A stretch of DNA of 64,000 bases from JBAZHE01 sp964547855 (GCA_964547855.1 CAZJPG010000006.1:1-64000); one strand, 5' to 3'. Shown: positions 1-9,130, numbered from the stretch's first letter. Translations and numbers: made by a program. The notes: generated by a model from the letters alone, not told the origin.

Positions 1-4
1 CGGC

Positions 5-108
5 AATATCAATTGGAGCGTGGAGAATGTGTCAAATGAAAGGGGTGCACCCCATACCGAACGCTTCTCTTCCATTCATAAATTTGGGCAAGTAAGTTCG
101 TTGATATA
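5..108 (+). rRNA. rrf: Divergent 5S rRNA-like gene
   Basis: The segment contains the loop motif CCCATACCGAAC (about 53-64), typical of bacterial 5S rRNA. Its ends pair (ATATCAA at 6-12 with TTGATAT at 101-107), as expected of 5S helix I. A rho-independent terminator follows directly, which fits the end of an rRNA operon lying upstream of the window. At about 103 nt it is shorter than the usual 115-120, and helices II-V were not resolved by eye. It could instead be another small RNA with a 5S-like loop. Confidence 0.6.
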
Positions 109-117
109 GAATACTTT

Positions 118-149
118 AAAAGTCCAAGGATTTGTTTCCTTGGACTTTT
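118..149 (+). terminator. Rho-independent terminator after the 5S-like RNA
   Basis: Ten-bp stem AAGTCCAAGG/CCTTGGACTT with an 8-nt loop, followed by a T run. Confidence 0.85.
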
Positions 150-184
150 GTTGTGTATTAAGTTTTAAGGTATTATGTATTAAG

Positions 185-333
185 TAGTACACCGTCGCCA
201 TTTTAACTTTTAAAAGCTTTTTTAGATGATTTTGCTTGGTCCGCCTTAAGCGGAAAATCGGAGAAAAACAGAGCGAGATTTTTCGCTGGAAAAAAATCGA
301 GCGTCTTTTAAAAATTAAAACGGCGACAGTGCT
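185..333 (-). repeat. Palindrome-flanked repeat element, copy 1
   Basis: About 29-bp terminal arms (185-217 and 305-333) are inverted repeats with a few mismatches. They enclose a core that recurs in inverse orientation at 3323-3409. The core holds two small hairpins: TCCGC/GCGGA near 240-254, and AGCGA/TCGCT near 272-287. No coding potential is seen. The arm sequence is not shared with copy 2 although each copy's own arms match each other. Strand is given relative to copy 2. Confidence 0.75.
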
Positions 334-371
334 AATTTATCTTAGGTGGACTAGTTTTGTTTAATTTTTTT

Positions 372-1328
372 ATGTCTAATTTTTGGAAAAAAATGAAAAG
401 GCCGATATTGGCCTTGGCGCCGATGGCTGGTATAAGCGATCGGTCTTTTAGATATTTATGCGGCAGATATGGCGCCGATGTCGTTTATAGCGAGATGGTT
501 AGCGCTACGGCGATGTTCCATGGCAGTCAAAAAACCTTTCGTTTGATGGAGTCATATAAAAAGAATGGCAAGGCTAAGTTCGTTATTCAATTGTTCGGGG
601 CAAATCCTAAACATTTTGCCTATGCGGTCAAAGTCATAGAGAAAAAATTCAAGCCGGATGGCATAGATATAAATTTCGGTTGTCCAGTACCGAAGATACA
701 AAAGGCGGGTGCAGGAGTTAAATTATTTCAAGACCTCGATCTGTCATATGACGTCGTCAAAGCTTGTGTGGAGAATACTAAATTGCCGATATCGGTCAAA
801 ACCAGAATTAAGGCTGGTCGAGTCAGCGTTTTGGATTTCATGGAGAAGATAAAGGATTTGCCGGTGGCAGCTATCATGGTCCATGGCAGGACTTTGGTCC
901 AGGGATTTTCCGGACCAGCAGATTTTGTCGCTTTAGAACGTGCCCGTAAAAAATTCAAAGGAGTATTTTTGGCCAACGGTGGGATAGCCGATCGCGACTA
1001 TGCTTTGGAGATGTTGAAAAAGACCGGAGCGGATGGTGTCGGTATCGGTCAAGGGGCGTATGGCAAGCCTTGGATATTCAAGCAATTAAAGAATGATAAT
1101 TACGAATTAAGAGTTAAGGAGATATTTAAAATCGCTTTGGAGCAGGCCAAGATGATGGAAAAAGAGAAAGGGGAGCAAGGATTAGTGGAGATGCGCAAAC
1201 ATCTTTGTTGGTATACCAAGGGTTTACCGGAGTCGGCCGATCTGCGCAAGGATTTGACCAAAGTCGAGACTATGGATAATATAAAGAAGGTATTTAATGA
1301 ATATATTAAATACCATAAGAATATCTAG
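372..1328 (+). CDS. dus: tRNA-dihydrouridine synthase (Dus family)
   Basis: FMN-dependent enzyme that reduces uridines in tRNA D-loops. Family motifs run in order: APMAGISDRSFR near the N terminus, QLFGANP, INFGCPVPK with the catalytic Cys, VKTRI, MVHGRT, LANGGI and GIGQGAYG (FMN phosphate site). About 318 aa, normal for the family. ATG at 372 is chosen. A TTG at 357 lies 7 nt after an AGGTGG Shine-Dalgarno (344-349) and could be the real start, and an ATG at 393 is also possible. The gene stands just after the repeat element. The subfamily (DusA/B/C) was not assigned. Confidence 0.93.
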   Translation: MSNFWKKMKRPILALAPMAGISDRSFRYLCGRYGADVVYSEMVSATAMFHGSQKTFRLMESYKKNGKAKFVIQLFGANPKHFAYAVKVIEKKFKPDGIDINFGCPVPKIQKAGAGVKLFQDLDLSYDVVKACVENTKLPISVKTRIKAGRVSVLDFMEKIKDLPVAAIMVHGRTLVQGFSGPADFVALERARKKFKGVFLANGGIADRDYALEMLKKTGADGVGIGQGAYGKPWIFKQLKNDNYELRVKEIFKIALEQAKMMEKEKGEQGLVEMRKHLCWYTKGLPESADLRKDLTKVETMDNIKKVFNEYIKYHKNI

Positions 1329-1351
1329 TACTTTTTAGCCAAGGAGGAATG

Positions 1352-1684
1352 ATGTCGAGCAAATTAACCGGTCGAAAGTGGTTCAAGGAGCTAAAAACAG
1401 CGGCAGTCATAAGTCTGGATATGATGGACAGATGCATCAGCGATATGTCGATGCGCCAGTTGTCGATGATCAATGCCGATAATGTTTTGGACATGGCTTT
1501 GAATCCCGGCAGCGACGCCTATGTGAATGCCGTCTCTCAGGCTTTGATAGCGAGATTGTCCCTTTGTGGCCTTGTAGAGAGAGCTTCTTTGGCCAAGTAT
1601 CGCCGAAGAAAAAACATCTCTCAGCACGTTCTGGATAATATAGATTTTAATTTGGCTCGTATTCGTCTAAAAGCCGCGGCTTAA
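1352..1684 (+). CDS. Hypothetical small protein
   Basis: 110 aa, not recognised. A perfect AAGGAGG (1341-1347) with 4-nt spacing picks the second of two tandem ATGs (1352). The protein is basic at both ends, Met-rich in the first 50 residues (MDRCISDMSMRQLSM) and probably all helical; no signal peptide or membrane segment is evident. It lies 23 bases after dus and ends in its own terminator, so it may be cotranscribed with dus. No function is proposed. Confidence 0.7.
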   Translation: MSSKLTGRKWFKELKTAAVISLDMMDRCISDMSMRQLSMINADNVLDMALNPGSDAYVNAVSQALIARLSLCGLVERASLAKYRRRKNISQHVLDNIDFNLARIRLKAAA

Positions 1685-1704
1685 TTGTTATTTGAGCTGA
1701 AATA

Positions 1705-1740
1705 AAAAACCGACCAGGATTTTCCCGGTCGGTGTTTTTA
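1705..1740 (+). terminator. Bidirectional terminator between a small gene and corA
   Basis: Stem ACCGACC/GGTCGGT with A-run before and T-run after. It serves the plus-strand small gene and, read in reverse, corA, whose TAA lies at its edge. Confidence 0.85.
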
Positions 1741-2709
1741 TAGCCATTTTTTCATTTTGAAGTAGATGATCATGACGACCGTTCCAATGCCCATTAAGGA
1801 CAATATTATCCAGAAGCTATAGGGATTACTCAGGAAAGGCATGCCGCCCATGGTATTCATGCCAAATATGGCGGCTAAAAGAGTCAATGGAAAAACGATC
1901 ACTGAGAAGACGGTCAAGGTTTTCATGACTTCATTCGTCTGATTGTCTAACAAGGACTCATTTGTTTCGTGCAAGGCTTCGGCTACTTCTTTTTGGCTTT
2001 CCGAGAATTCCCAGATGCGCTTCGTTTGTTCTATGAGATAGGCGTAGTAATCCGACATCTTACTAGAAGATATGATCGAACTTTTCATTTCCATTATCTT
2101 CTTGAGGATGTTTTTGTGATTCAGCATTATACGGCGGACGGCGATGATGTTGCGTCGCATCTCTAATATCTCTGAAACTGATTTCTTTTGATGCCCAGAA
2201 AATATCAGTTTTTCCGTGTCGTTAAGTCTGGCATTCATCTGATCCATTATCTGATAGCAGTGTTCGATCAATTTTTTTAATAGTTCGTAAAGCAGTATAG
2301 CGGAGGATGGTAGTTTATATGAAAGCAAAGAGTATTCGTCCTTTTTACAGATATTAAAGAATTCGTTTATCGTTTTGATCTTATCGGTGTGCAATGTCAC
2401 CAATAACCCATGACTGATAAAAAAGTTAACCTCGGCGGCTGCGACTTTTTTGCCTTCGAAGATCGGGAAATGCAGTGTCAGAAAGAAATATTTATCCTGC
2501 TTTTCGACCGTTGGCCTTTCGGCCATTACCTTAGCGGAAGATGCGCGAAGTTCGCGAAAGTCGAAGTTGTAACTTTTGAACTTCATTAAATACTCCAATT
2601 CTTCCTTGCTAGGATTGGCAATATTGATCCAATGTATCTTTGATCTGTTTTTAGGATTGGAGATCGTTATTTCTTGTATCTTTGTCGATACTTTTTCGTA
2701 TTTGGCCAT
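1738..2709 (-). CDS. corA: CorA-family Mg2+ transporter
   Basis: 323 aa. A long, mostly helical cytoplasmic N-terminal domain is followed by two C-terminal membrane segments, with the signature GMN motif (FGMNTMGG, around residue 285) at the end of TM1. This is the classic CorA layout for a pentameric Mg2+/Co2+ channel. The start has AAGGAGG 5 nt upstream, and an extended -10 (TGCTATAAT on the minus strand, about 2742-2750) precedes it. It stands alone between a convergent terminator and a divergent neighbour. The ion cannot be decided from sequence. Confidence 0.93.
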   Translation of the reverse strand: MAKYEKVSTKIQEITISNPKNRSKIHWINIANPSKEELEYLMKFKSYNFDFRELRASSAKVMAERPTVEKQDKYFFLTLHFPIFEGKKVAAAEVNFFISHGLLVTLHTDKIKTINEFFNICKKDEYSLLSYKLPSSAILLYELLKKLIEHCYQIMDQMNARLNDTEKLIFSGHQKKSVSEILEMRRNIIAVRRIMLNHKNILKKIMEMKSSIISSSKMSDYYAYLIEQTKRIWEFSESQKEVAEALHETNESLLDNQTNEVMKTLTVFSVIVFPLTLLAAIFGMNTMGGMPFLSNPYSFWIILSLMGIGTVVMIIYFKMKKWL

Positions 2710-2777
2710 GAGCCTCCTTGATAATAATTACTTTTTAAATTATAGCATGAACGCCATTCCATCGTAAACGTCTTTTA

Positions 2778-2786
2778 TGCTATAAT
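2778..2786 (+). promoter_or_regulatory. Extended -10 promoter, leaderless start
   Basis: TGCTATAAT, with TATAAT at 2781-2786 and ATG at 2795. Only 8 nt lie between the -10 box and the start codon, leaving no room for a Shine-Dalgarno, so the mRNA should begin at or next to the ATG. Confidence 0.75.
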
Positions 2787-2794
2787 AGCGTCAT

Positions 2795-3268
2795 ATGGCT
2801 GGAGAATTGTCCGGATCCTCTTTCGAGGTCCCTAAAAAAATAGAAAATCAAGAAGGTTCATCTTTAGAGAGGTTGGATTTGGGTTTGGAAAAAAGCGAAC
2901 CGTCGGCAGAAAAACAGAATGAGGTTGTCACGGAACGTCCGGTGGTGAATATACCAACTCCGACCGTGCAGCCACCTGTCACGCCTTTGGAGAAAAGGAG
3001 AAAAGAAGTAGAGAGCCTTATGGCTAAGGGCTTGGACGAAATATATCTTTCCTTGCCGGTCGAAAAAAGACGCGAGTTCAAAGAGGCAGGTGAGGAGACC
3101 GCCATGAAGATCAATGATCTTTTAGAAAAGACGAAAGTCAATATCGGCAAGATAGTGAATTTGATAAAAAAATGGCTTTCTTTGCTTCCCGGGGTCAATA
3201 AGATGTTCTTAGAGCAGGAGGCGAAGATCAGGACTGATGAGATAATGAAATTAAAGAAAAAAGACTGA
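2795..3268 (+). CDS. Hypothetical protein upstream of the TraG-like ATPase
   Basis: 157 aa, not recognised. Residues 1-65 are low-complexity, Glu/Lys/Pro-rich and probably disordered (VNIPTPTVQPPVTPLEKRR). The rest is predicted helical with a short hydrophobic stretch (IVNLIKKWLSLLPGVNKMF) that could be amphipathic. The start is leaderless. It is separated from the downstream TraG/VirD4-like gene only by repeat element 2, so the two may be functionally linked; this is positional inference only. Confidence 0.65.
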   Translation: MAGELSGSSFEVPKKIENQEGSSLERLDLGLEKSEPSAEKQNEVVTERPVVNIPTPTVQPPVTPLEKRRKEVESLMAKGLDEIYLSLPVEKRREFKEAGEETAMKINDLLEKTKVNIGKIVNLIKKWLSLLPGVNKMFLEQEAKIRTDEIMKLKKKD

Positions 3269-3295
3269 CTTTCTGTTTGTTTAGTGTTAAGCACA

Positions 3296-3436
3296 ACATC
3301 ATTGTCTCTTGCCTTTTGAAAGACGCTCGATTTTTTCCAGCGAAAAATCTCGCTCTGTTTTTCTCCAATTTTCCGCCAAGGGCGGACCGAGCAAAATTGT
3401 CGAAAAAAGCTTTCAAAAGGCAAGATACAATGCTGT
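3296..3436 (+). repeat. Palindrome-flanked repeat element, copy 2
   Basis: Terminal arms 3296-3322 and 3410-3436 are 27-bp inverted repeats with two mismatches. The core 3323-3409 is the reverse complement of the core of copy 1 with about ten differences. Both internal hairpins are preserved, and one has a changed loop (CCGCC-AAG-GGCGG). The right arm runs into the start region of the next gene and may supply its -10 box (TACAAT, about 3426-3431). Confidence 0.8.
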
Positions 3437-3450
3437 CAATCTCTTCTAAA

Positions 3451-5991
3451 ATGGACGTTGGCATACAACAACAAGGCGTTAATCTTCCAAACTTGCCCGA
3501 AGTCGGAGTCGACTCGGGAAATTTTTCGTCGTTACTTGGGCCGTTATTTTTTTTGGTCGGAGCGGTTTTAGTGTTTTTGGTGGGCATTAGAGTGCTGCGT
3601 TATTTTTTGTCGCGTAATCGTTATTTTAGCCATACGGTCTTTATGGTTAGGCTGCCAAAGGAAAAGCCAGGAGAGGTGGGCAAAGAAAAGACCGTTCAAC
3701 AGCTTCGTGAAGACATTTCTGTTGGCGAGGCTATTTTTGCCTCCGTTGGAGGACTTAAGGCTCAACGAGGCTTCGTCGCTTGGCTAACTGGCCGCGATGA
3801 TCATTTTTCTTTTGAGATAGTTGGTAACGACAAAAAAATATTTTTTTATATCGTCGCCCCGACCAATTCCTCTCGTTATATAGAACAGCAAGTTCATGCC
3901 GTCTATCCTGATGCTTCGATCGAGGAGATGCAAGATTACAATATTTTCACTGAAGACTCCAAAGTTTTTGGTAGCGTCCTTAAAACTAAGAAGAGTTTTG
4001 TCTTTCCAATAAAGACTTATAATAAAATGGACGTCGATCCTTTGAATGCTGTGGTAAATGTCATGAGCAAGATGGAAAAGGATGAAAGTTTGGCCGTCCA
4101 GATAGTCGTAAGGAGCGCCAAGGGGTCTTGGCATAAAAGAGTGTCTTCGGTGGCGCATGAGATAAATTCCGGTAAGACCGTCGGACAGGCCTTATCAGGC
4201 GCTCAATCATCGGTTTCTTCTAAAGCTATAGGTGTTGTTGGTGCTCTAGCTTCTGGATTGAAGTCTTCTCCTAAAGATAAGAACAAGGACTTGGAAAGAC
4301 CAAAGACTTTGTCGGCCATGGAACAGCAGGTCGTAAAGGATATGGAAGATAAGAACGCTAAGGCTGGTTTGGATGTCAATATTCGTGTAGTTGCCAGTGT
4401 TAAGAATGAAGGCAGAGGGAGCGCTTACCTGGCCAATATCGCCAATGCTTTCGCTGAATACAATTATTATGAATATGGCAACATCTTTCGTTCTAAGACG
4501 ATTAAAAATCCTAATGGATTGATTCAGGATTTTATTTACCGTCGTTTCAATGAAAAAGATTCGTTTTTATTAAATACAGAAGAACTTACCAGTATTTTTC
4601 ATTTGCCGCTACCAGGCACGGAAACTCCTAATATCGCTTGGTTGACCGCTCGTACTGCTTCCGCTCCGGCGAATCTACCAACAGAGGGAATAGTTTTGGG
4701 GTCCAATGTCTTCAGGGGTGTTTCCCGCGAGGTTCGAGCTTTGCGAGCCGATCGTCGTCGTCATTTTTATATCATTGGTAAGTCGGGCACTGGTAAGTCT
4801 AAATTCATTGCTGGGTTGGCGGCTCAAGACGTTTTGAATGGGGAGGGTGTTTGCGTTATGGATCCGCATGGTGATTTGATCGAAGACGTCTTGTCATGTG
4901 TTCCGCCGGAGAGAGCGGAGGATGTCGTTCTATTTTCACCAGCAGACATCGGCAGACCAATGGGGCTTAATTTGATCGAATTCGATGAACGCTATCCTGA
5001 ACAAAAGACTTTTGTCATTAATGAGTTGATAAAGATATTCGATAAGTTATATGACCTTAAATCCACTGGCGGACCGATGTTCGAGCAGTATATGCGCAAT
5101 GCTTTATTGCTTATCATGTCCCATCCGGAGTCTGGCTCGACGTTGATGGAAATACCCCGCGTGCTTTCTGATCCGGATTTCCGCAAATTGAAACTTTCTC
5201 ATTGTTCGGATATAACTGTCGTTGATTTTTGGCGTAAGCAAGCAGAAAAGGCTGGTGGAGAAGCGGCCTTGGCTAATATCGTGCCTTACATCACTTCTAA
5301 ATTGACGCAGTTCGTTTCTAACGACATTATGCGTCCGATAATCGGCCAACAGAAAAGCTCGTTCAATGTCCGTGACATAATGGATAAACAGAAGATATTG
5401 TTAGTGGATCTATCTAAGGGCAAAATAGGGGATATGAACGCTCATCTTTTGGGCTTGATCATCGTCGGCAAGATATTGATGTCTGCCTTGTCTCGCGCCG
5501 ATATGCCAGACAATCAACGCAAGGATTTTTATCTCTATATCGATGAGTTTCAGAACTTCACCACCGATTCTATTAACACCATACTTTCCGAAGCTAGAAA
5601 ATACGGACTTAATTTGGTCATTGCTCACCAATATCTTGGACAGCTTGGCAAGGAGGGCGACAATATAAAATCAGCTGTGTTTGGTAACGTCGGTTCTTGG
5701 TTCACTTTTAAGATCGGTTCTGAAGACGCTGAAGTCTTGGAAAAGGAATTCTCCCCAGTCTTTAACCAATATGATCTTATTAATATCGAAAATAGGACTT
5801 GTTATACTAAGCTCTTGATCGATAATACCGCTAGTCGTCCATTCTCTATGCGGACACTAGAATGGCCACCGGCCGGAGCGGCTAATATTTCTGGATTACC
5901 GGAGAAAATTAAGACTCTTTCGCGTTTGAAATATGGCCAGGATCGTTCATTGATCGAAGCGGAATTAAACAAACGTCTGACGTTCTTCTAA
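3451..5991 (+). CDS. TraG/VirD4-like type IV secretion ATPase
   Basis: About 846 aa. An N-terminal membrane segment (LGPLFFLVGAVLVFLVGI, near residue 35) is followed by a long N domain. The ATPase core has Walker A (GKSGTGKSKF), VMDPHGD, and Walker B (YLYIDEFQNF) followed by a sensor region (IAHQYLGQL). This matches the DUF87/TraG-type coupling ATPases that CPR genomes carry without a full conjugation operon. The role is probably DNA or protein export at the membrane; the substrate is unknown. The open frame extends upstream through repeat element 2. ATG 3451 is chosen because the earlier codons lie in the repeat, with ATG 3430 as the alternative. Confidence 0.85.
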   Translation: MDVGIQQQGVNLPNLPEVGVDSGNFSSLLGPLFFLVGAVLVFLVGIRVLRYFLSRNRYFSHTVFMVRLPKEKPGEVGKEKTVQQLREDISVGEAIFASVGGLKAQRGFVAWLTGRDDHFSFEIVGNDKKIFFYIVAPTNSSRYIEQQVHAVYPDASIEEMQDYNIFTEDSKVFGSVLKTKKSFVFPIKTYNKMDVDPLNAVVNVMSKMEKDESLAVQIVVRSAKGSWHKRVSSVAHEINSGKTVGQALSGAQSSVSSKAIGVVGALASGLKSSPKDKNKDLERPKTLSAMEQQVVKDMEDKNAKAGLDVNIRVVASVKNEGRGSAYLANIANAFAEYNYYEYGNIFRSKTIKNPNGLIQDFIYRRFNEKDSFLLNTEELTSIFHLPLPGTETPNIAWLTARTASAPANLPTEGIVLGSNVFRGVSREVRALRADRRRHFYIIGKSGTGKSKFIAGLAAQDVLNGEGVCVMDPHGDLIEDVLSCVPPERAEDVVLFSPADIGRPMGLNLIEFDERYPEQKTFVINELIKIFDKLYDLKSTGGPMFEQYMRNALLLIMSHPESGSTLMEIPRVLSDPDFRKLKLSHCSDITVVDFWRKQAEKAGGEAALANIVPYITSKLTQFVSNDIMRPIIGQQKSSFNVRDIMDKQKILLVDLSKGKIGDMNAHLLGLIIVGKILMSALSRADMPDNQRKDFYLYIDEFQNFTTDSINTILSEARKYGLNLVIAHQYLGQLGKEGDNIKSAVFGNVGSWFTFKIGSEDAEVLEKEFSPVFNQYDLINIENRTCYTKLLIDNTASRPFSMRTLEWPPAGAANISGLPEKIKTLSRLKYGQDRSLIEAELNKRLTFF

Positions 5992-6008
5992 AGTCGATAT
6001 TGACATAT

Positions 6009-6045
6009 AAAAAGCGACAGGATAAAATTTTCCTGTCGCTTTTTG
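6009..6045 (+). terminator. Rho-independent terminator
   Basis: Twelve-bp stem AAAGCGACAGGA/TCCTGTCGCTTT followed by T's, downstream of the TraG-like gene. Confidence 0.9.
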
Positions 6046-6069
6046 TTTAACTATAAACGGAGGTTTTTG

Positions 6070-6375
6070 ATGGAAGATTTGTTCGAGCTGAAAGAAGGTG
6101 CGGTCTTGACGGTTCCGCCAATGAGCGTCAAACAGGATAGCGTCAGTCGAAGAAGGCATAATTGCCCTGGAACACCGAAGGTTTTACGCCTCGGAGTCGT
6201 AAAAAGGAATAAAGACAAGTTGTTCTTTATTAAAACGTTGGACGATGATACTCGCCGTGCCCCTGAGGATTTTGGCGGGAAAGTGCTGTTTTCTCCGGGC
6301 AACGTCAGTCCTGGCGACCAACTGCGAATAACGTGGGTCGATCCAAATTGCGCTTGTGCCCAATGGGCTAATTGA
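6070..6375 (+). CDS. Hypothetical small protein
   Basis: 101 aa, not recognised. CGGAGG at 6057-6062 selects ATG 6070; an upstream in-frame start at 6043 lies inside the preceding terminator's T run. The protein is basic in the middle, with no membrane segment, and has Cys residues near the middle (HNCPG) and C terminus (NCACAQW). It is monocistronic, bounded by terminators on both sides. Confidence 0.65.
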   Translation: MEDLFELKEGAVLTVPPMSVKQDSVSRRRHNCPGTPKVLRLGVVKRNKDKLFFIKTLDDDTRRAPEDFGGKVLFSPGNVSPGDQLRITWVDPNCACAQWAN

Positions 6376-6389
6376 TTCCGATTTTAATG

Positions 6390-6428
6390 ACCTCTCTTTG
6401 GGCCTAGTCCTTAAAGGGAGGTTTTTTC
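6390..6428 (+). terminator. Rho-independent terminator
   Basis: ACCTCTCTTT pairs with AAAGGGAGGT (one mismatch), followed by T6. Confidence 0.8.
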
Positions 6429-6505
6429 TTGATAAAAAGTCTTTTTTCGTATATTATTTATATACAAACAAAAAAGAATAAAAATAAATTGAATAAAATA
6501 AAAAT

Positions 6506-7303
6506 ATGGGTATTTTTAGACCACACAGACCATCTTCTCGTGATGGGGAGGATGAAAATATGGAAGAATTCGGTTTTCATGAGGAGACGGAATTAGAGGA
6601 CACAATAGATAGTGAAGCGGGGGGTGAAACAGATGAAATATTCAATGAAGTCGACGTCGAACAGGAAGAGGGTGAAACCGGAGAAGAAGAGGAAGAAGGA
6701 ATGGATTATGATGACGATGAAGAAGAGCCAGAATTGGTCGAGGAGGGCGAAGGGGATACTTTGGTGGTCAGTAAAAGTAAGGTGGCGATGGCCAAGAAGC
6801 TTTTAGAGAATATTCGCGAGAATAATGAAAAATTAATAGCTTTATTCGGTGGTTTGATCGATCCTGAAGATGAAGCTAGAATAGGTATAGCCGAGAGTCT
6901 TGAAGGTATAGGAGCTCCCGGTAGCGAGCCAGCCAATGTCATTGAGGGTGTTTTTGATGGTCAAAATATGATCGGTCCAGATGGTAAGGAGTATAGCGTT
7001 CCAGCGAATTACGCGTCAAAATCGAAATTGGTCGAGGGTGATATGCTGAAATTGACCATCACTGACCGAGGAGCTTTTGTCTATAAACAGACTAAACCAG
7101 TAGAAAGGCGTCGCGTCATTGGTCAATTAGAGAAGGATGAGGATGGTAATTATTTGGTCGTAGGCGATGATCGAAAGTGGCACGTCTTGACCGCCAGCAT
7201 AACTTACTTTAAGGGTAATTCTGGTGATAAGGCCGTTATTTTGATTCCGGTGGCCGGGGACAGCCAATGGGGTGCCGTCGAAAACGTCATTAGGAATAAG
7301 TGA
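6506..7303 (+). CDS. Acidic conserved hypothetical protein upstream of dnaX
   Basis: 265 aa. The first ~90 residues are extremely acidic (runs of Glu/Asp) and probably disordered. A helical segment follows (SKVAMAKKLLENIRENNEKL), then a C-terminal part rich in beta-type sequence and Gly (VIEGVFDGQNMIG, SKLVEGDMLKLTI) suggesting an OB- or barrel-like fold. There is no signal peptide. It lies about 110 bases before dnaX, possibly in one transcript. Function is not recognised; the acidic tail could mimic nucleic acid or bind basic proteins, which is inference only. Confidence 0.75.
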   Translation: MGIFRPHRPSSRDGEDENMEEFGFHEETELEDTIDSEAGGETDEIFNEVDVEQEEGETGEEEEEGMDYDDDEEEPELVEEGEGDTLVVSKSKVAMAKKLLENIRENNEKLIALFGGLIDPEDEARIGIAESLEGIGAPGSEPANVIEGVFDGQNMIGPDGKEYSVPANYASKSKLVEGDMLKLTITDRGAFVYKQTKPVERRRVIGQLEKDEDGNYLVVGDDRKWHVLTASITYFKGNSGDKAVILIPVAGDSQWGAVENVIRNK

Positions 7304-7414
7304 ACTAGTTTGAGATAATAAATTGAACAAGGAGCTCTAAAAAAAGTGCGGATTATAAAATTACCGATAAAATTATTCGTAATTTGTAATTCGTAATTTT
7401 AATTATTTACCAAG

Positions 7415-9112
7415 ATGGCCACACTTTATAGAAAATATCGTCCCCAGACATTTGCTGAAGCGGTGGGACAAAATCATATTAAGTTGACTCTGCAGAGCGA
7501 ATTGTCCACTGGCAAAGTGGCTCATGCTTATTTGTTTTGTGGTCCTCGTGCCGTTGGTAAGACGACTTTCGCTCGTATTTTGGCCAAATCAGTCAATTGT
7601 TTGAATAGAAAAGATGGTGAGTTCGAGCCTTGCGATAAGTGCAGTTCCTGCCAAGAAATAACAGCAGGAAGAGCTTTGGATATAATAGAGATCGATGCCG
7701 CTTCAAATACTGGCGTCGATAATGTTCGCGATAACGTCATTGCTTCTGCTCGCGTTTCTCCAAGTAAGTCTAAGTTTAAAGTCTTTATTATCGACGAGGT
7801 TCACATGCTTTCCATATCAGCTTTCAATGCTTTGCTTAAGGTTTTGGAAGAGCCACCGCAAAGGGTGATATTTGTGCTGTGCACCACTGAAACACATAAA
7901 GTCCCAGCGACCATAATTTCTCGTTGCGAGCGTTTTGATTTCCGCCGCATCGGGTTGTCCGATGCTGTTAAAAAACTTTCCCGCATAGTTAGTGAGGAAA
8001 AAATTAAGGTCGACAAGGAGATACTAGAATCGATAGCTCGCCAATCCGAGGGTCACATGCGAGATGCAGAGAGCATGCTTGGTCAATTAGTCGCCATTGG
8101 CGGACAAGAAATAACTAGGGAAGAGGCTGATTTGGTGATTCCTCGCTCGGCTATATCAGAGATCGTGAGATTATTGGAAAGTTTGGCCAAGAAGGATTCC
8201 TCTACTGCTATAGCCTTGGTCAACAAACTTTTGGACGATGGCGTCGATTTGGAAAAATTCGCGATGGATGCGATCGAGCTTTTGCGCAAGGTTCTGATCT
8301 ATAAAATAAATCCAGCTCTTGGAGAGAAGTTGGGTTTGGATATTGGCGAGGCCTATGAACTTAAGGTTAACGAGATCAAGAAGGAGTTGCCTGTCGAGAG
8401 AATAACTTCAATATTGGAAAGGATGATAAAGGCCAGAATTGAGATGAAGAATGCTTTCATAACTCAATTGCCGTTAGAAATAGCTATTGCCGAGCTTTGT
8501 TTGGAAAATGCCCCGCAACGTCCATTTGCAACCCCTAGTATTGCTCCTAGAGTCACACCTCCGTCACCATCGTCTTTTACGCCGTCTACATTGCAAAGGC
8601 CGCCAGCGGCCAATATAGAGCCTCCGAAGTCTGAAGCGGCTACGCCAAGCCAACCTTCGGCCCCTGCTTCATTCGCTAATTCTTCGGTGAGCGCCAGTGA
8701 TTTCTCTGGGCGCTGGAGTGAGTTTTTGGCCAAAATAAAAAAGAACAATCATTCACTTTCCTTTATATTAAAAACTTGTCAGCCAAGAGGAGTGGACGGA
8801 GCCAAAGTGTGCATGGCCTTTAAATATAAATTCCATCAGGATCGAGTCAATGAGGCCAAAATGAAAGAGGTGATTCAGAATACTTTACGAGAGGTTTATA
8901 ACGCGGATTTGACCTTTGAGGCTATAATTGATGAGAATATGGAGATCGAGGGCGGAAACGGCTCTTCTGCGGCGATGGCCGAGGTCAGTCCATCTTCGTC
9001 CGAGCAGGTCGATGCGCCTCCACCAGTTGAAGAAGCGGCCGCAGTCACGCCTCCTGCTAATGATGTTATGAGTAATCTTTTGAAGACCTTCGGCGGTAAG
9101 GTTGTGGGATAG
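7415..9112 (+). CDS. dnaX: DNA polymerase III subunit gamma/tau
   Basis: 565 aa clamp-loader ATPase. Walker A (GPRAVGKTT, near residue 44), a zinc site whose Cys residues fall in NCLN and CDKCSSC, Walker B/DExx (IIDEVHM), and the sensor-1/arginine-finger region (TTETHKVPATIISRCERF) are all intact. After residue ~370 comes a Pro/Ala/Ser linker, then a small C-terminal domain, so this is a tau-like full-length form. No A-rich slippery site was noticed. ATG 7415 has no obvious Shine-Dalgarno. Confidence 0.96.
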   Translation: MATLYRKYRPQTFAEAVGQNHIKLTLQSELSTGKVAHAYLFCGPRAVGKTTFARILAKSVNCLNRKDGEFEPCDKCSSCQEITAGRALDIIEIDAASNTGVDNVRDNVIASARVSPSKSKFKVFIIDEVHMLSISAFNALLKVLEEPPQRVIFVLCTTETHKVPATIISRCERFDFRRIGLSDAVKKLSRIVSEEKIKVDKEILESIARQSEGHMRDAESMLGQLVAIGGQEITREEADLVIPRSAISEIVRLLESLAKKDSSTAIALVNKLLDDGVDLEKFAMDAIELLRKVLIYKINPALGEKLGLDIGEAYELKVNEIKKELPVERITSILERMIKARIEMKNAFITQLPLEIAIAELCLENAPQRPFATPSIAPRVTPPSPSSFTPSTLQRPPAANIEPPKSEAATPSQPSAPASFANSSVSASDFSGRWSEFLAKIKKNNHSLSFILKTCQPRGVDGAKVCMAFKYKFHQDRVNEAKMKEVIQNTLREVYNADLTFEAIIDENMEIEGGNGSSAAMAEVSPSSSEQVDAPPPVEEAAAVTPPANDVMSNLLKTFGGKVVG

Positions 9113-9130
9113 GCTTGATTTTTTGTTTGT

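Noticed and set aside
7330..7412. Short AT-rich repeats (TTCGTAATTT/TTCGTAATTTT) before dnaX
   Set aside because: Too short and low-complexity to call an operator or iteron set; no origin-like DnaA boxes were seen beside them.
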